Assembly (NCBI GenBank): GCA_046347475.1
Contig: JAXMGD010000004.1
Coordinates: forward strand, 310,001 to 374,000
DNA length: 64,000 nucleotides
Reading direction: 5' to 3'
Source of the DNA: CAMCXE01 sp046347475
GTDB lineage: Bacteria; Pseudomonadota; Gammaproteobacteria; Pseudomonadales; Cellvibrionaceae
Within the stretch, counting starts at the first letter, position 1. Every line of letters starts with the position of its first letter. The notes under the pieces are model-generated. The model had not been told where the DNA came from. It was given only the letters and a program-made list of their open reading frames with translations, and ran no database searches. Both the position numbers and the translations under genes were made by a program. Shown piece after piece: positions 44,306-53,781 of the stretch.

Positions 44306-45120
44306 AGCGGCACCTGCTGTAAGCCTAAATCAGCGCGATAATCCGCCGCCGGATAATGAAAAGGCACAGGGCCATCGGCGAGGCCGTGAATAAATTGTTT
44401 CACCTGAGGATCTTCTGTGTTGAGAACTTGAGCGGGAGTACCCTCACCGATCACTTTGCCGCCAGCTACTACATAGATGTAATCGGCAATACTGGCCGTT
44501 TCGTTCACATCGTGGGAGACAATAATGCTGGTAATACCTAAGGACTCTCTGAGTACACGAATTAATTTCACCAACATGCCCATTGAAATCGGATCCTGAC
44601 CCACAAATGGCTCGTCATACATAACTAACTCTGGGTCCAACGCAATGGCGCGGGCCAGAGCCGCTCGACGGGCCATACCCCCGGATAATTCATTGGGCAT
44701 TTGCAAGTAGGCGCCGCGCAAACCCACGGCTTCAAGTTTCATCATTACTATATCGCGGATAATATTTTCCGGTAATTGAGTATGCACGCGCAGCGGAAAA
44801 GCAACATTTTCATAGAGGGATAAATCGGTAAATAACGCACCGCTTTGAAATAACATACCGATTTTGCGCCGCACTTTAAATAATTCATTGCGACTTAAAG
44901 TGGGAATATTCTGCCCCTCCAACACAATATCGCCGGCATCTGGCAATAATTGGCCGCCAATTAGTCGCAACAGCGTAGTTTTACCGGTACCCGAGGGGCC
45001 CATCACAGCAGTAATTTTACCGCGGGCTATGGACATATTGAGCCCATCAAAAATTGCCCGGTCGCCGCGAAAAAAAGATAAATTGCGTATGGTGATAAAA
45101 TCGGGAGAGGAGCCGGGCAT
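44302..45120 (-). CDS. mlaF: Mla ABC transporter ATP-binding protein MlaF
   Basis: The ATPase shows GPSGTGKTTLLR (Walker A, near residue 42), LSGGMARRAALARA (signature), LVMYDEPFVGQDP (Walker B) and VSHDVNE (switch His). I chose ATG 45120 (MPGSSPDFITIRNLSF, 272 residues). The longer frame to 45177 would start upstream of the likely -10 box at 45151-45156. It is first in mlaFEDCB, which maintains outer-membrane lipid asymmetry. Confidence 0.94.
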   Translation of the reverse strand: MPGSSPDFITIRNLSFFRGDRAIFDGLNMSIARGKITAVMGPSGTGKTTLLRLIGGQLLPDAGDIVLEGQNIPTLSRNELFKVRRKIGMLFQSGALFTDLSLYENVAFPLRVHTQLPENIIRDIVMMKLEAVGLRGAYLQMPNELSGGMARRAALARAIALDPELVMYDEPFVGQDPISMGMLVKLIRVLRESLGITSIIVSHDVNETASIADYIYVVAGGKVIGEGTPAQVLNTEDPQVKQFIHGLADGPVPFHYPAADYRADLGLQQVPL

Positions 45121-45759
45121 AGGGACGCAAGCGGAATTAAGAGGGGGCTTAGTATACTCCCTCACGGGAAGGTTCAACCAGAGGAGCGCTCACGCGCCCC
45201 TGTTTTATCCAGTATTTACGCCAGATTGACCCAATTATGGGCTCCTTATGGGCTCGGATATAGCCAAAGCAGCGTTTAAAGAACACTTGTTGTGGGTTGC
45301 CTATAAGCTAAGCGCTGGGAATTACCCAAGTGTAGGAGGAGCGGATAAACGGCCCGATTGAGCTTGGCGCGCCATGGTATGCCGCTTGGCTGCAAGCAAA
45401 TTCCCACCGCGAATCACCGCGGCGAAAACGCCGCGCGATAACAATTGTCACGCTATACTTAGGCACCAGGACAGTATCACCAGGACACTATAAATTACAG
45501 GTTTATTAACCTATTCGCGCAGCAGAGGCCAATTCATGCAAGCATGTACTTTATTCATGGCTCAACTCTTTACCGCTTGCACACAGCACAAAAAAACATG
45601 TTTGGTAGCCCATTCCTTAAAAAATAAATTTCGGCACCGGCCATGATTTGCATCCATTCCACTGATAGCCCCTTGCATACATGAACTACACAGCGCTTTT
45701 TACGCTCAATACCTCGCACAACAACCCGCTGAAATACTTCACGGGCGGCGCACATTAAT
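45121..45759. promoter_or_regulatory. Divergent intergenic region upstream of mlaF and the TAP-like hydrolase
   Basis: A minus-strand TATACT (45151-45156) is a likely -10 for mlaF; TTGAAC lies only 15 bp upstream, so the -35 is uncertain. A GC hairpin CGCGGCG-AAAA-CGCCGCG sits at 45418-45435. The rest, to 45759, shows no gene I can support. Confidence 0.5.
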
Positions 45760-47292
45760 ATGAGCCTCAACCGACTCATAAAACTATTTGCACTTGTAAT
45801 AGGCATGACTACTCTGGTCAGCTGCCATAGACAAACGGCCGCTGATTTAGCCGATATTAGCTTTTCAGCCTGCACGCCCCCTAAAGGCCACAACCCTATT
45901 CCCGAAAGCGGTTGCGCCTTTATCCGCCTGCCGGAAAACCTGGACGATCCCAACGGCCCACAGATTGAACTGCATTTTTTACGAATTAAAGCCATCAATG
46001 CGCGACCACAGGCTGATCCCTTGGTATTAATTCAAGGTGGGCCAGGCGGCTCATCACAAATTATGGCTTATTCACTGCACCGTTATTTTGCCTCTGTGCG
46101 ACAAAATCGTGATTTATTATTTGTCGATTTACGCGGCACGGGTGAGTCGAACCCCCTTAATTGTCAGGGCTTGGACAGCATAACCTCCGAGCTAAATGAC
46201 CAAGAAGCTTTGCACGCCTATCGCACCATCATGCAGGCCTGCGCGCAACAATACGCCCAGCAGGCCCCCTATTATTCAACTGACATTTCAGCGGCGGATT
46301 TAGACACCCTGCGCAGGCGTTTGGGGTACACCCAGTTCAATCTTTGGGGCGCTTCCTACGGCACCCGCGTGGCATTAAACTACGCCGTGCAATACCCAGC
46401 GTTCGCGCGCAGTTTGGTGCTGGATGGCCTGGCACCAAGCCTTATCGCCCTACCCCGCCATATTGCGCGTGACGCCAACGCAGCCTTTACACGGCTCAAT
46501 CAGTACTGCCAAAGCGATCCACTGTGCCAACAGCATTATGGGGATTTAACCCGCAATGCAGAACATATTCGCCAGCATTTACAGACGGCAGATGAGGCCA
46601 ACACCCCCGAACACATAGGCTTACCGGATCCATTAAATCAAAAGCCCAAAGTATGGGTATTTACCCCCCGTCGCTTCGCTCAATTATTAATTTCTGCTCT
46701 TTATTCGCGCGAATTAACCAGCTTATTACCACGCGCTTTGCAGGAAGCTGCCGAGGGAAATTACCAATTATTAGGCACACTCAGCGCACTGGCTGAAGCC
46801 AATACGGAACAACTCTCCATCGCAGAGGGCTTGTATTATAGCATTATTTGCAATGAAGACTTGGCAACTTTGCCGAGTGACCCGACGGCTTCCCCTCTAT
46901 TTATGGGAGTTAACCTAGTGGAAGAGAAATTAGCCGTATGCGCTAGCTGGCCAAAAACGGCGAGGCTCACAAGCCAGGTGCCGCACCCCAAGATAAATCA
47001 CACACCGACGTTTTTATTATCCGGCGCCCTAGACCCCGTAACCCCCAAACCCTGGGCAGATCTAGTCGCACTCACACAATTAAACCATCAAATGCTCGAG
47101 GTGCCCGGTGGTAATCATGTGGTGTCGCCACTGGGATGCATACCGAATTTAATTGCTCAATTTATTAATACACCCACCCTGCGCTTACCCACAGAATGTA
47201 GCCAAGCCATAGCGCCACTACCCTTTTATTTAGGAGCTGACCCAGCCGCTCAAGAAAACCGTGTTGTGCCCAAGGATGCTCGCCATGATTGA
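45760..47292 (+). CDS. Alpha/beta hydrolase lipoprotein, proline iminopeptidase / tripeptidyl aminopeptidase-like
   Basis: The 510-residue protein has a lipoprotein signal (FALVIGMTTLVSC). The hydrolase fold follows: oxyanion motif IQGGPGGSS, LLFVDLRGTGESN, nucleophile WGASYGTRVAL, C-terminal SGALDPVTP (Asp) and GGNHV (His), as in TAP-type peptidases. Its end overlaps the next ABC ATPase gene, so the three genes form one operon. An exported peptidase paired with an exporter suggests peptide processing or resistance; this is inference. Confidence 0.87.
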   Translation: MSLNRLIKLFALVIGMTTLVSCHRQTAADLADISFSACTPPKGHNPIPESGCAFIRLPENLDDPNGPQIELHFLRIKAINARPQADPLVLIQGGPGGSSQIMAYSLHRYFASVRQNRDLLFVDLRGTGESNPLNCQGLDSITSELNDQEALHAYRTIMQACAQQYAQQAPYYSTDISAADLDTLRRRLGYTQFNLWGASYGTRVALNYAVQYPAFARSLVLDGLAPSLIALPRHIARDANAAFTRLNQYCQSDPLCQQHYGDLTRNAEHIRQHLQTADEANTPEHIGLPDPLNQKPKVWVFTPRRFAQLLISALYSRELTSLLPRALQEAAEGNYQLLGTLSALAEANTEQLSIAEGLYYSIICNEDLATLPSDPTASPLFMGVNLVEEKLAVCASWPKTARLTSQVPHPKINHTPTFLLSGALDPVTPKPWADLVALTQLNHQMLEVPGGNHVVSPLGCIPNLIAQFINTPTLRLPTECSQAIAPLPFYLGADPAAQENRVVPKDARHD

Positions 47293-48034
47293 TATTAAAA
47301 ACTTAAGCAAGCAGTTTATAGGCAAAAACGGCGCGCCCATCAGCGCATTACATTCATTGACTACACAATTTCACGATGGCGCTATCACGGCAATTCTGGG
47401 TTTAAACGGCGCGGGCAAATCCACATTAATGCGCATTATATATGGTTTATTGACACCTACTGAAGGCGATGTACGTATCGGTGATTACTCCATCGCAAGC
47501 CAGGCCGACTTAGCGCGGCGCACCATGGGCTGTTTAGCGGACGATACTGGCTTGTATACACGCCTAACGGCCCGCGAAAATATTGATTATTTCGCCCGCT
47601 TGCACGGTTTAAAACACGCAATTTTTGCACCCTATTGCGATGAATTAATTCACCTCTTAGGCATGCAAACAATTGCTGAACGCCGCTGCGAAGGCTTCTC
47701 CTTGGGTGAACGCATGAAAATAGCCCTAGCGCGCGCCATTGTGCATAAACCTCAGCATATTTTATTGGATGAGCCCACCAACGGTCTTGATGTCTTAACC
47801 ACCCGAGCGGTGCGGCGTTTATTGATGCAACTGCGCGATGAAGGCCGCTGCATTTTATTTTCCAGTCATTTAATGCATGAGGTAGAGCATTTGTGCGACC
47901 GAATTGTTGTACTGCATAAAGGTGTGGTGATTGCCGACGGTAACCGCGCATACCTGCAAGATCTCACGGCGCAAAGCAACCTTGAAGATGCTTATGTAGC
48001 ACTTATTGAACGCCAGGACCTGACACCATGTTAA
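47285..48034 (+). CDS. ABC exporter ATP-binding protein (NatA-like)
   Basis: From ATG 47285 (AAGGA 8 bp upstream) the ATPase has 249 residues: LGLNGAGKSTLMR (Walker A), FSLGERMKIALARA (signature), ILLDEPTNGLDVLT (Walker B) and SSHLMHEVE (switch). It overlaps the upstream hydrolase by 8 bp and the downstream permease by 7 bp. It is closest in pattern to NatA-type Na+ or drug exporters; substrate not determinable. Confidence 0.92.
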   Translation: MIDIKNLSKQFIGKNGAPISALHSLTTQFHDGAITAILGLNGAGKSTLMRIIYGLLTPTEGDVRIGDYSIASQADLARRTMGCLADDTGLYTRLTARENIDYFARLHGLKHAIFAPYCDELIHLLGMQTIAERRCEGFSLGERMKIALARAIVHKPQHILLDEPTNGLDVLTTRAVRRLLMQLRDEGRCILFSSHLMHEVEHLCDRIVVLHKGVVIADGNRAYLQDLTAQSNLEDAYVALIERQDLTPC

Positions 48035-49218
48035 CGCGCATTCACCCGGTATGGGTCGTCGCCGGTAAAGAAATAAGCGATGTACGGCGCGATCTCAAAA
48101 GTTTGCAAGTATTGTTTTTTTTACCGCTGTTTATGGTGGCTAGTTTCGTCGCCATGTGCCTCTTCACACTTTCCATGAGCAAACACAGCCAGCTCAATAT
48201 AGAGCAACCTTTAGAACTTGCTGTACAAGGTGCCGAACACTTTCCCGAGCTGATACACGCGCTGGAAGAAAATGCGATCAAAATAACCACCGATAAAAGC
48301 AACTCCGCAAACCCTGAGGAGCCGCCCTATAGTTTAGAGATACCCGCCAACGCCCGTAACCAATTTGCGGCCGGCCACAGCATCGATATCAACTTAATTT
48401 ATGACGGCAGTAAAAATCGCGATCAGGGCGAACTCAACCGAATTCGCCAAGTAGTGTGGGGATTTAATCAACGCTTGGGACAACTGCGGCTGCTTACGCG
48501 CAATATTGCGCCGGAATTAATTAACCCTGTTTCCATGCACGAAACCAATTTAGCCAGCGAAGAAAAAATGGCTGGCTTATTTCTCGCTTCCATTCCCTTA
48601 TTATTAATTATTACAGCGTTTCTAAGCAGCTCAGGCATGAGTGCCGATATGTTTGCAGGGGAGCGAGAAAAGCGCACATTAGAGGCCTTGGTGATCACCT
48701 CTTGCCCATCCTACGCCATAGTGTTGGGCAAATGGCTATGCGCCTGGAGCCTTACTGCTATTGCGATTACCTGGCAGTTATTGCTGCTGAGTTTGGCGTT
48801 TGGGGTACTGCCGCTGAGCGAATTAGGCATTAGAGTGAGCGTAGGCTTTAGCGACTGGGTAATCATTTGGCTGACCCTATTACATTTGGGTGCCCTCGCC
48901 AGTAGTTTGCAGGTATTAATTTCGCTCCACGCCCGTAATTTTAAAGATGCACAAATGCTTATTAGCCTAATGGCGGCAATTCCCGTCGTTACCCTTGGCT
49001 ACACATTATTTACCCCGGATTTTTATTCAGCCTGGTTTAATTGGCTCCCCATTCTCAGCCACCAGTTAATTATTAAAACCCTACTGACCGGTCAATCATG
49101 GCACCTGGTGGGCTTTATCCAGAGCCTCATCGCAAGCCTCCTGCCTCTGAGCCTCATTATTTTGCTGGCACAGGCGCGCCTGCGTTCAGCCCGCGTCATT
49201 TACGGCAGACACGCTTAA
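48028..49218 (+). CDS. ABC-2 type exporter permease (NatB-like)
   Basis: The 396-residue permease has an N-terminal membrane segment (VLFFLPLFMVASFVAMCLFTL), a large external domain (about 55-185) and five or so C-terminal helices. The motif FAGEREKRTLEALVITSCPSYAIVLGKW is typical of NatB/ABC-2 proteins. Its stop codon TAA (49216-49218) lies inside the left inverted repeat of a MITE-like element, so its last codons may have been altered by insertion. Confidence 0.9.
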   Translation: MLTRIHPVWVVAGKEISDVRRDLKSLQVLFFLPLFMVASFVAMCLFTLSMSKHSQLNIEQPLELAVQGAEHFPELIHALEENAIKITTDKSNSANPEEPPYSLEIPANARNQFAAGHSIDINLIYDGSKNRDQGELNRIRQVVWGFNQRLGQLRLLTRNIAPELINPVSMHETNLASEEKMAGLFLASIPLLLIITAFLSSSGMSADMFAGEREKRTLEALVITSCPSYAIVLGKWLCAWSLTAIAITWQLLLLSLAFGVLPLSELGIRVSVGFSDWVIIWLTLLHLGALASSLQVLISLHARNFKDAQMLISLMAAIPVVTLGYTLFTPDFYSAWFNWLPILSHQLIIKTLLTGQSWHLVGFIQSLIASLLPLSLIILLAQARLRSARVIYGRHA

Positions 49219-49352
49219 CAGCGTGTTGAAATACGTTGGCCGCAACGGCAAATTTGGCGAAAAAACAGAGTTTACAGCTAGTAAATGAGGAATTTTTCGC
49301 CCAATTTAAGTACGCCAGAACTAGCAAGGCAGTATTTCAACAAGCGGTTAGG
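49214..49352. repeat. MITE-like repeat family 2, short copy
   Basis: Inverted ends CTTAACAGCGTGTTGAAATAC (49214-49234, shared core GTTGAAATAC) and GTATTTCAACAAGCGGTTAG (49333-49352). The interior matches both sides of the long copy at 25260-25553 (AAATTTGGCGAAAAA, GAGTTTACA, AGTAAATGAGGA, CTAGCAAGG) without the hairpin insert. Length 139 bp. Confidence 0.87.
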
Positions 49353-49394
49353 GCTCAGTTGCACAATTTAGGCTGACTTGTTATTTCAGCCGGG

Positions 49395-50156
49395 TTATAC
49401 CGGCCATGTTAAACCAAACCGCTTAACCCGTTGTTCAACTGGCTCGGTGAGCACGTCTTCGCTCACACTGTCTGCGCGGATGGTTTTTAATAGGTTGTCC
49501 AGCAAAATAATACGCGCATCGGGGCGCTGCTGAATAATAAGCAGCTTTTGCACAAAAATAGTATCAGGGCTGTGGCTATTAAAATAATTGGCGGGCATAA
49601 AATCGACCCATTCGGCTGGAAACTCATCGAAACTAAATTGGCTTTCCCATTCACCGTTACTCAATGCCTCCACCACCCACTCATGTTGCTCTTTGCGCAG
49701 GCGAAACTGATCCCAATCCTGTTGTACCGGTATTGAGTTTTCCTCCAACTTTAAGGGGGATCGCAGCCCAAATCGACCAAAGCCTGTATCACAAAAATAA
49801 GCCCCCTCGGGCATATCCACAATCAGGGCCATATGGGTTTTGGCCCAGCGGCGGCCGTAAAACATGGGCCGTGCGCCCACCAATCGCACCTGAAACCCCA
49901 GCGCTTGCAGGGCCCAGGCGAATAGTCCATTCACCTCATAACAATACCCACCCCGGCGCTGGGTAATAATTTTCTCCACTATGGCCGCAGGATCCAAGCT
50001 CACACCCAAACCCGCTTGCACGTAGGTGTTTTCAAAGGGCACCGTAAAGAGCTGGGCACGCATCAGGGTCGCAAGGCCAGCCGCATCACAGCTCGGCCTG
50101 GCCGCAAGGCCAATACGCTCTAGGTAGGCATCTAGAGGAAAAGATTCAGGCGACAT
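49395..50156 (-). CDS. nat: Arylamine N-acetyltransferase
   Basis: It transfers acetyl groups from acetyl-CoA to arylamines, hydrazines or related compounds. The 253-residue protein shows FENTYVQAG, RRGGYCYEVNGLF with catalytic Cys 72, KTHMAL with His 108, and CDTGFG with Asp 123. This is the complete family triad at the usual spacing. Its physiological substrate is unknown. It stands alone, next to repeat family 2. Confidence 0.95.
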   Translation of the reverse strand: MSPESFPLDAYLERIGLAARPSCDAAGLATLMRAQLFTVPFENTYVQAGLGVSLDPAAIVEKIITQRRGGYCYEVNGLFAWALQALGFQVRLVGARPMFYGRRWAKTHMALIVDMPEGAYFCDTGFGRFGLRSPLKLEENSIPVQQDWDQFRLRKEQHEWVVEALSNGEWESQFSFDEFPAEWVDFMPANYFNSHSPDTIFVQKLLIIQQRPDARIILLDNLLKTIRADSVSEDVLTEPVEQRVKRFGLTWPV

Positions 50157-50418
50157 TCAGCGCTCCTTTTAAACTATGGCGGGGTTAGGGTATGGCCTGG
50201 ACAGTAAACTTGACCTGCGGGTAAGCCAGTATCTGCCCAGTGTAAAAGTACTTTAGCGCGTCGGATCAACCCGCTATTGAAGCAGCCACTGGGGCTGCAA
50301 AAGCCAAAGAGGCGGCACTATGCGGCAATTTAACGTAGAATGCAGCAGCCTGATTGAGAGTGTAACAGCCTCATTCAAGGCCACTCAATTTAACTCCCCA
50401 CCTAGGTACCTAAGTGCA

Positions 50419-51945
50419 ATGAAGTCTTTGCGCCCTCTTTTACTCAGCTTCGCGCTCGGCGCGAGCGTGCCAGCCCTGGCGTCTTCCTCATCGGTATTTG
50501 AAGCCAATTTTGACGGCGACGCTAAAACCATTCCATTCACCCTACTCTACGGCGCCTCGATTGAAGCCAACGACGGCCGCGCCAATAGCGCCTATTTAAA
50601 ATGCGCCCAGGGTGGCTCCACGCTCATTAGCAAACAACCCTTAAACGAAATGGGTGTATTGGAGTTATGGGTAAAACCCACTGCGCCGGATACTCATTAT
50701 GAAATGACGTTTTATGTGCGCGCCAAAGACAAAGATGAAAATAGCTGGGTAAAAATTGGCGCAATCGATTCGGAAAAAAATGACGCCGACTACACCGCCA
50801 AACGGGTCTCCATTGACGAGGCAGGCAGCAACTATTTAAAAATTGAAATTAACGTTAGCAGCGGCAGTATCGCCATTGATGATATCGCCATAGACAAAAT
50901 TGGCCTTGCCGTGGCACTGCGTAAAAGCCAGCTGGAAACCCAAAAAAGTTTGCAAGAGCAATTTAGCAAAAATGAAGACGCTAAAATCCTCACTGAGTCT
51001 ATTGTGCGATTGGGTGAGGCTTATATTTCACAAATTGAATTACAGCGCCGCTACCTAGAATCCTCTGCCGGTATCACTGCCACCTTGCAATTAGCGCTTG
51101 CTACATCCCAGCGCAATCAAATGGCTAATCCACTCGCCTACCAAACCTTTGGCGGCATTGTAAAAGACGTAAAATCGCTCTCGTCCCCTATTCAATCTCA
51201 GCGCGTTGATTCACTGTTAAAACCCTTCGGCGACATAGCTACAGCTACGCTGAATGTGGTGAGCGGCGGTGTATACCCTATTTTTGCTGAAACGTTTAAA
51301 TCCATAGTGGCGGCAAGTTTTGAGCGCAACAATTACGCTAACCTAGACATACCAAAGGATCTGCGTAAATACGCCGAAAAAAATGGCCCCCAGGTGTACA
51401 CCAAAACTGAGACCTTTTTAAACGAAATAAAAAATGACCTGGGCAACATCACTGCACTGGACAAAGATCTAAGCGCCATACAAAAAGAGGTGGATAGCTT
51501 CCGCAAAGATTTAGAGAAAAATCTGCGCGAATACCTAGCCGCTGGCGGCATGGAAAAAAACAACGACAGTCTCAACCGCATCATGAGCAAAGACCCTAAA
51601 GATCGCGAAGCAGCCATCAAGGTGGTGCGCGATTATTTTGCTTCACAGGCGGCGTTTTTCCAAAACGGCACCAAGAACAATGCTCAGCTTTTACAGTTTT
51701 TGTTAGTCAGCAACAGCAAAATTGAAAAAGTGCAGGAATTCGACGAGCGCTTCAACCAGATTACTTCATCAGTACTAACCTTCTATTCGAAGTTTGAAAA
51801 ATCCATCGAGCCTGAGAAAAACCCCTTCAGCACCGATGCAGATAAAAAAACCTGGGAGAATAGTGCCAAAAGTGCGCGCGAACACGTGAAAAAATCCCGC
51901 GCCGCGTTTGAAAGTGCCTATATCAATTACGTCACCGGGCAATAA
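50419..51945 (+). CDS. Exported protein of unknown family: N-terminal beta-sandwich-like part, C-terminal helical part
   Basis: From ATG 50419 the protein has 508 residues and a clear signal peptide (MKSLRPLLLSFALGASVPALA). Residues about 25-170 look beta-rich and carbohydrate-binding-like (VFEANFDGDAKTIPFTLLYG, LELWVKPTAPDTHYEMTFYV, SIAIDDIAIDKI). Residues about 180-508 are predicted mainly helical and coiled, rich in Lys/Glu/Gln (QKSLQEQFSKNED, ALDKDLSAIQKEVDSFRKDLEK). I do not recognise it. Its neighbour is a GH5 cellulase. The frame is open from 50320. A strong terminator follows. Confidence 0.82.
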   Translation: MKSLRPLLLSFALGASVPALASSSSVFEANFDGDAKTIPFTLLYGASIEANDGRANSAYLKCAQGGSTLISKQPLNEMGVLELWVKPTAPDTHYEMTFYVRAKDKDENSWVKIGAIDSEKNDADYTAKRVSIDEAGSNYLKIEINVSSGSIAIDDIAIDKIGLAVALRKSQLETQKSLQEQFSKNEDAKILTESIVRLGEAYISQIELQRRYLESSAGITATLQLALATSQRNQMANPLAYQTFGGIVKDVKSLSSPIQSQRVDSLLKPFGDIATATLNVVSGGVYPIFAETFKSIVAASFERNNYANLDIPKDLRKYAEKNGPQVYTKTETFLNEIKNDLGNITALDKDLSAIQKEVDSFRKDLEKNLREYLAAGGMEKNNDSLNRIMSKDPKDREAAIKVVRDYFASQAAFFQNGTKNNAQLLQFLLVSNSKIEKVQEFDERFNQITSSVLTFYSKFEKSIEPEKNPFSTDADKKTWENSAKSAREHVKKSRAAFESAYINYVTGQ

Positions 51946-51958
51946 ACCAACCCGAAGC

Positions 51959-51983
51959 AAAGGCCGCGCAAGCGGCCTTTTTT
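51959..51983 (+). terminator. Rho-independent terminator after the unknown exported-protein gene
   Basis: The stem AAAGGCCGC / GCGGCCTTT with loop GCAA runs into six T residues. Confidence 0.93.
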
Positions 51984-52096
51984 ATATCACCCCAAACCAT
52001 CTAAGCGCCACACGCTCGGCTAAGATTAGCCGCCGTTTAAATTATTATAATACTGCCTGTTAGCCTCTGATCCGCGATGACGCCGCCTCTTTCATC

Positions 52097-52226
52097 CTAG
52101 CTGTACAGAAGCAATGAACACACATCATTTCAGACCGTCAAAAAGAGGGATCTTTTTGACGAGCCTACACGGATGTATTCACGGCGTGTCTGAAATGATG
52201 TGTATTCATTGCTAGTGCCTAGTTAG
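52097..52226 (+). repeat. Structured repeat family 1, copy 4
   Basis: CTAGCTGTACAGAAGCAATG at the start and GCTAGTGCCTAGTTAG at the end, with a 25-bp outer stem having one mismatch and the inner hairpin intact. It lies about 195 bp before the GH5 gene. Confidence 0.92.
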
Positions 52227-52420
52227 TAAGTATTGTTCAATACACCGCTGTTCACACCTAAAAATTGCAACTTTTACACAGTCTTTAAAGATCAACTGCG
52301 CCGCATATGAATTCTGCGAACTGTGCATGAGCCTGCCACTTTCAATGATTTGACCAATACTGATATTTTGTAATCCAGTCATCACACCCAGACAATAATA
52401 AACAACACCGAGTATCCGCT

Positions 52421-53707
52421 ATGAAACGCCTGCACAGCCTGGTCTTATTATTCACAGTTTTCAGTCTCACCGCCTGTGGCGGCAACACGCCTTCTGGTGG
52501 TTCCAGTAGCAGCTCATCAAGCTCGTCAAGCGCTTCCTCCTCATCCAAACCGAGCAGCTCTTCAAGTTCATCTAGCTCGTCTTCGTCGTCCTCCAGCTCA
52601 TCATCGTCAAGTTCCTCATCCTCTAGCTCGTCTTCCTCTTCCAGTTCCTCATCGTCCAGCTCCTCCTCAAGTTCAGGGCTCACCAGTATCGGTCTTACTA
52701 AGTTAATGGGGGTAGGCTGGAACCTGGGTAATTCTTTAGATGCAATTGGTGGAGAAACCGCTTGGGGCAACCCAGTGGTAACACAACAGCTGATTAATTC
52801 AGTAAAAGCGGCCGGTTTTAATACTATTCGAATTCCAGTGGCGTTTAGCCAATTTTCTGACCCGGATAATTTTGTCATCAAAGATGCTTGGATGGCGCGG
52901 GTTGAGGAGGTGGTGAATTACGCGCTCAATGCCAACCTCTATGTAATGATTAATATCCACTGGGATGGCGGCTGGATGCAGCCAACTAACGCGAAAAAAG
53001 ATTATGTCAACAATCGCCTTAAAATCATGTGGACACAAATTGCCAATCGTTTTAAAAATTACGACCAGCGTTTGTTATTCGCAGGCACCAACGAAGTAAT
53101 GGTTGAAGGCGATTACAACACCCCAACCGTTGAATACTACACAGTACAAAATAGTTTTAACCAAACATTTGTCAGCGCCGTGCGCGCCACTGGCGGCCCT
53201 AATGCCAACCGCTTTTTGGTGGTACAGGGGTTTAATACTAATATCGATCACACAGTTAATTTCGCCAAAATGCCTACCGACAGCGCAACCAACAAGCTGC
53301 TGATGGAAGTCCATTATTATGATCCCTATAACTTCACTCTCAATGAAAAAAGCACCATCACCCAGTGGGGCAAAAATGCCACCAACCCTAGCTCTACAGA
53401 AACCTGGGCCAACGAGAGTTACGTGGACAACCAATTTCAAAAAATGAAAACCCAGTTTGTTGACAAGGGTGTAGGCGTTATTTTGGGTGAATTCGGAGTT
53501 ATTTCACGCACGAATGTTGCGAACCACGAAATGTACCGCACCTATTGGAATCAATACATTGCCAAATCAGCGTATACCCACGGGCTTGTGCCGGTATATT
53601 GGGATAATGGCGTTACCGCAAATAATGGAATGGGATTATTCAACCGCACTAATGGCGTGCAAACAGCGCCAGGCATAGTGAATGTTTTAGTAGATGCGGC
53701 GCGCTAA
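52421..53707 (+). CDS. GH5 endo-beta-1,4-glucanase lipoprotein with poly-Ser linker
   Basis: The 428-residue protein has a lipoprotein signal (LVLLFTVFSLTAC), a Ser-rich linker of about 55 residues, then a GH5 barrel starting GVGWNLGNSLDA. It shows FNTIRIPVAF, MINIHWDGGW, the acid/base Glu in FAGTNEV, VHYYDPYNFT and the nucleophile Glu in GVILGEFGV; Trp in VPVYWDNG is the usual platform. It probably acts on cellulose or another beta-glucan at the cell surface. It is flanked by family 1 copies 4 and 5. Confidence 0.93.
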   Translation: MKRLHSLVLLFTVFSLTACGGNTPSGGSSSSSSSSSSASSSSKPSSSSSSSSSSSSSSSSSSSSSSSSSSSSSSSSSSSSSSSSSGLTSIGLTKLMGVGWNLGNSLDAIGGETAWGNPVVTQQLINSVKAAGFNTIRIPVAFSQFSDPDNFVIKDAWMARVEEVVNYALNANLYVMINIHWDGGWMQPTNAKKDYVNNRLKIMWTQIANRFKNYDQRLLFAGTNEVMVEGDYNTPTVEYYTVQNSFNQTFVSAVRATGGPNANRFLVVQGFNTNIDHTVNFAKMPTDSATNKLLMEVHYYDPYNFTLNEKSTITQWGKNATNPSSTETWANESYVDNQFQKMKTQFVDKGVGVILGEFGVISRTNVANHEMYRTYWNQYIAKSAYTHGLVPVYWDNGVTANNGMGLFNRTNGVQTAPGIVNVLVDAAR

Positions 53708-53781
53708 ACGTTTAACCTTTCGCACGCGAGCAAGTCTGCTTGCTCGCCATCAAAGATTCATTTGCTTATTTACTACACTGA

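Larger units (their letters stand above)
51946..52420. other. Intergenic region before the GH5 gene
   Basis: It contains the terminator at 51959-51983 and family 1 copy 4. No gene is seen, and I find no convincing promoter box for the GH5 gene in 52227-52420. Confidence 0.5.

Noticed and set aside
45570..45998. 142-codon minus-strand frame upstream of and over the TAP-like gene
   Set aside because: Much of it is antisense to a well-supported gene, and the remainder has no recognised motif.
52342..52881. Minus-strand acidic frame (179 codons) over the GH5 gene
   Set aside because: It is the antisense of the second poly-Ser linker, with no start signal or family motif.
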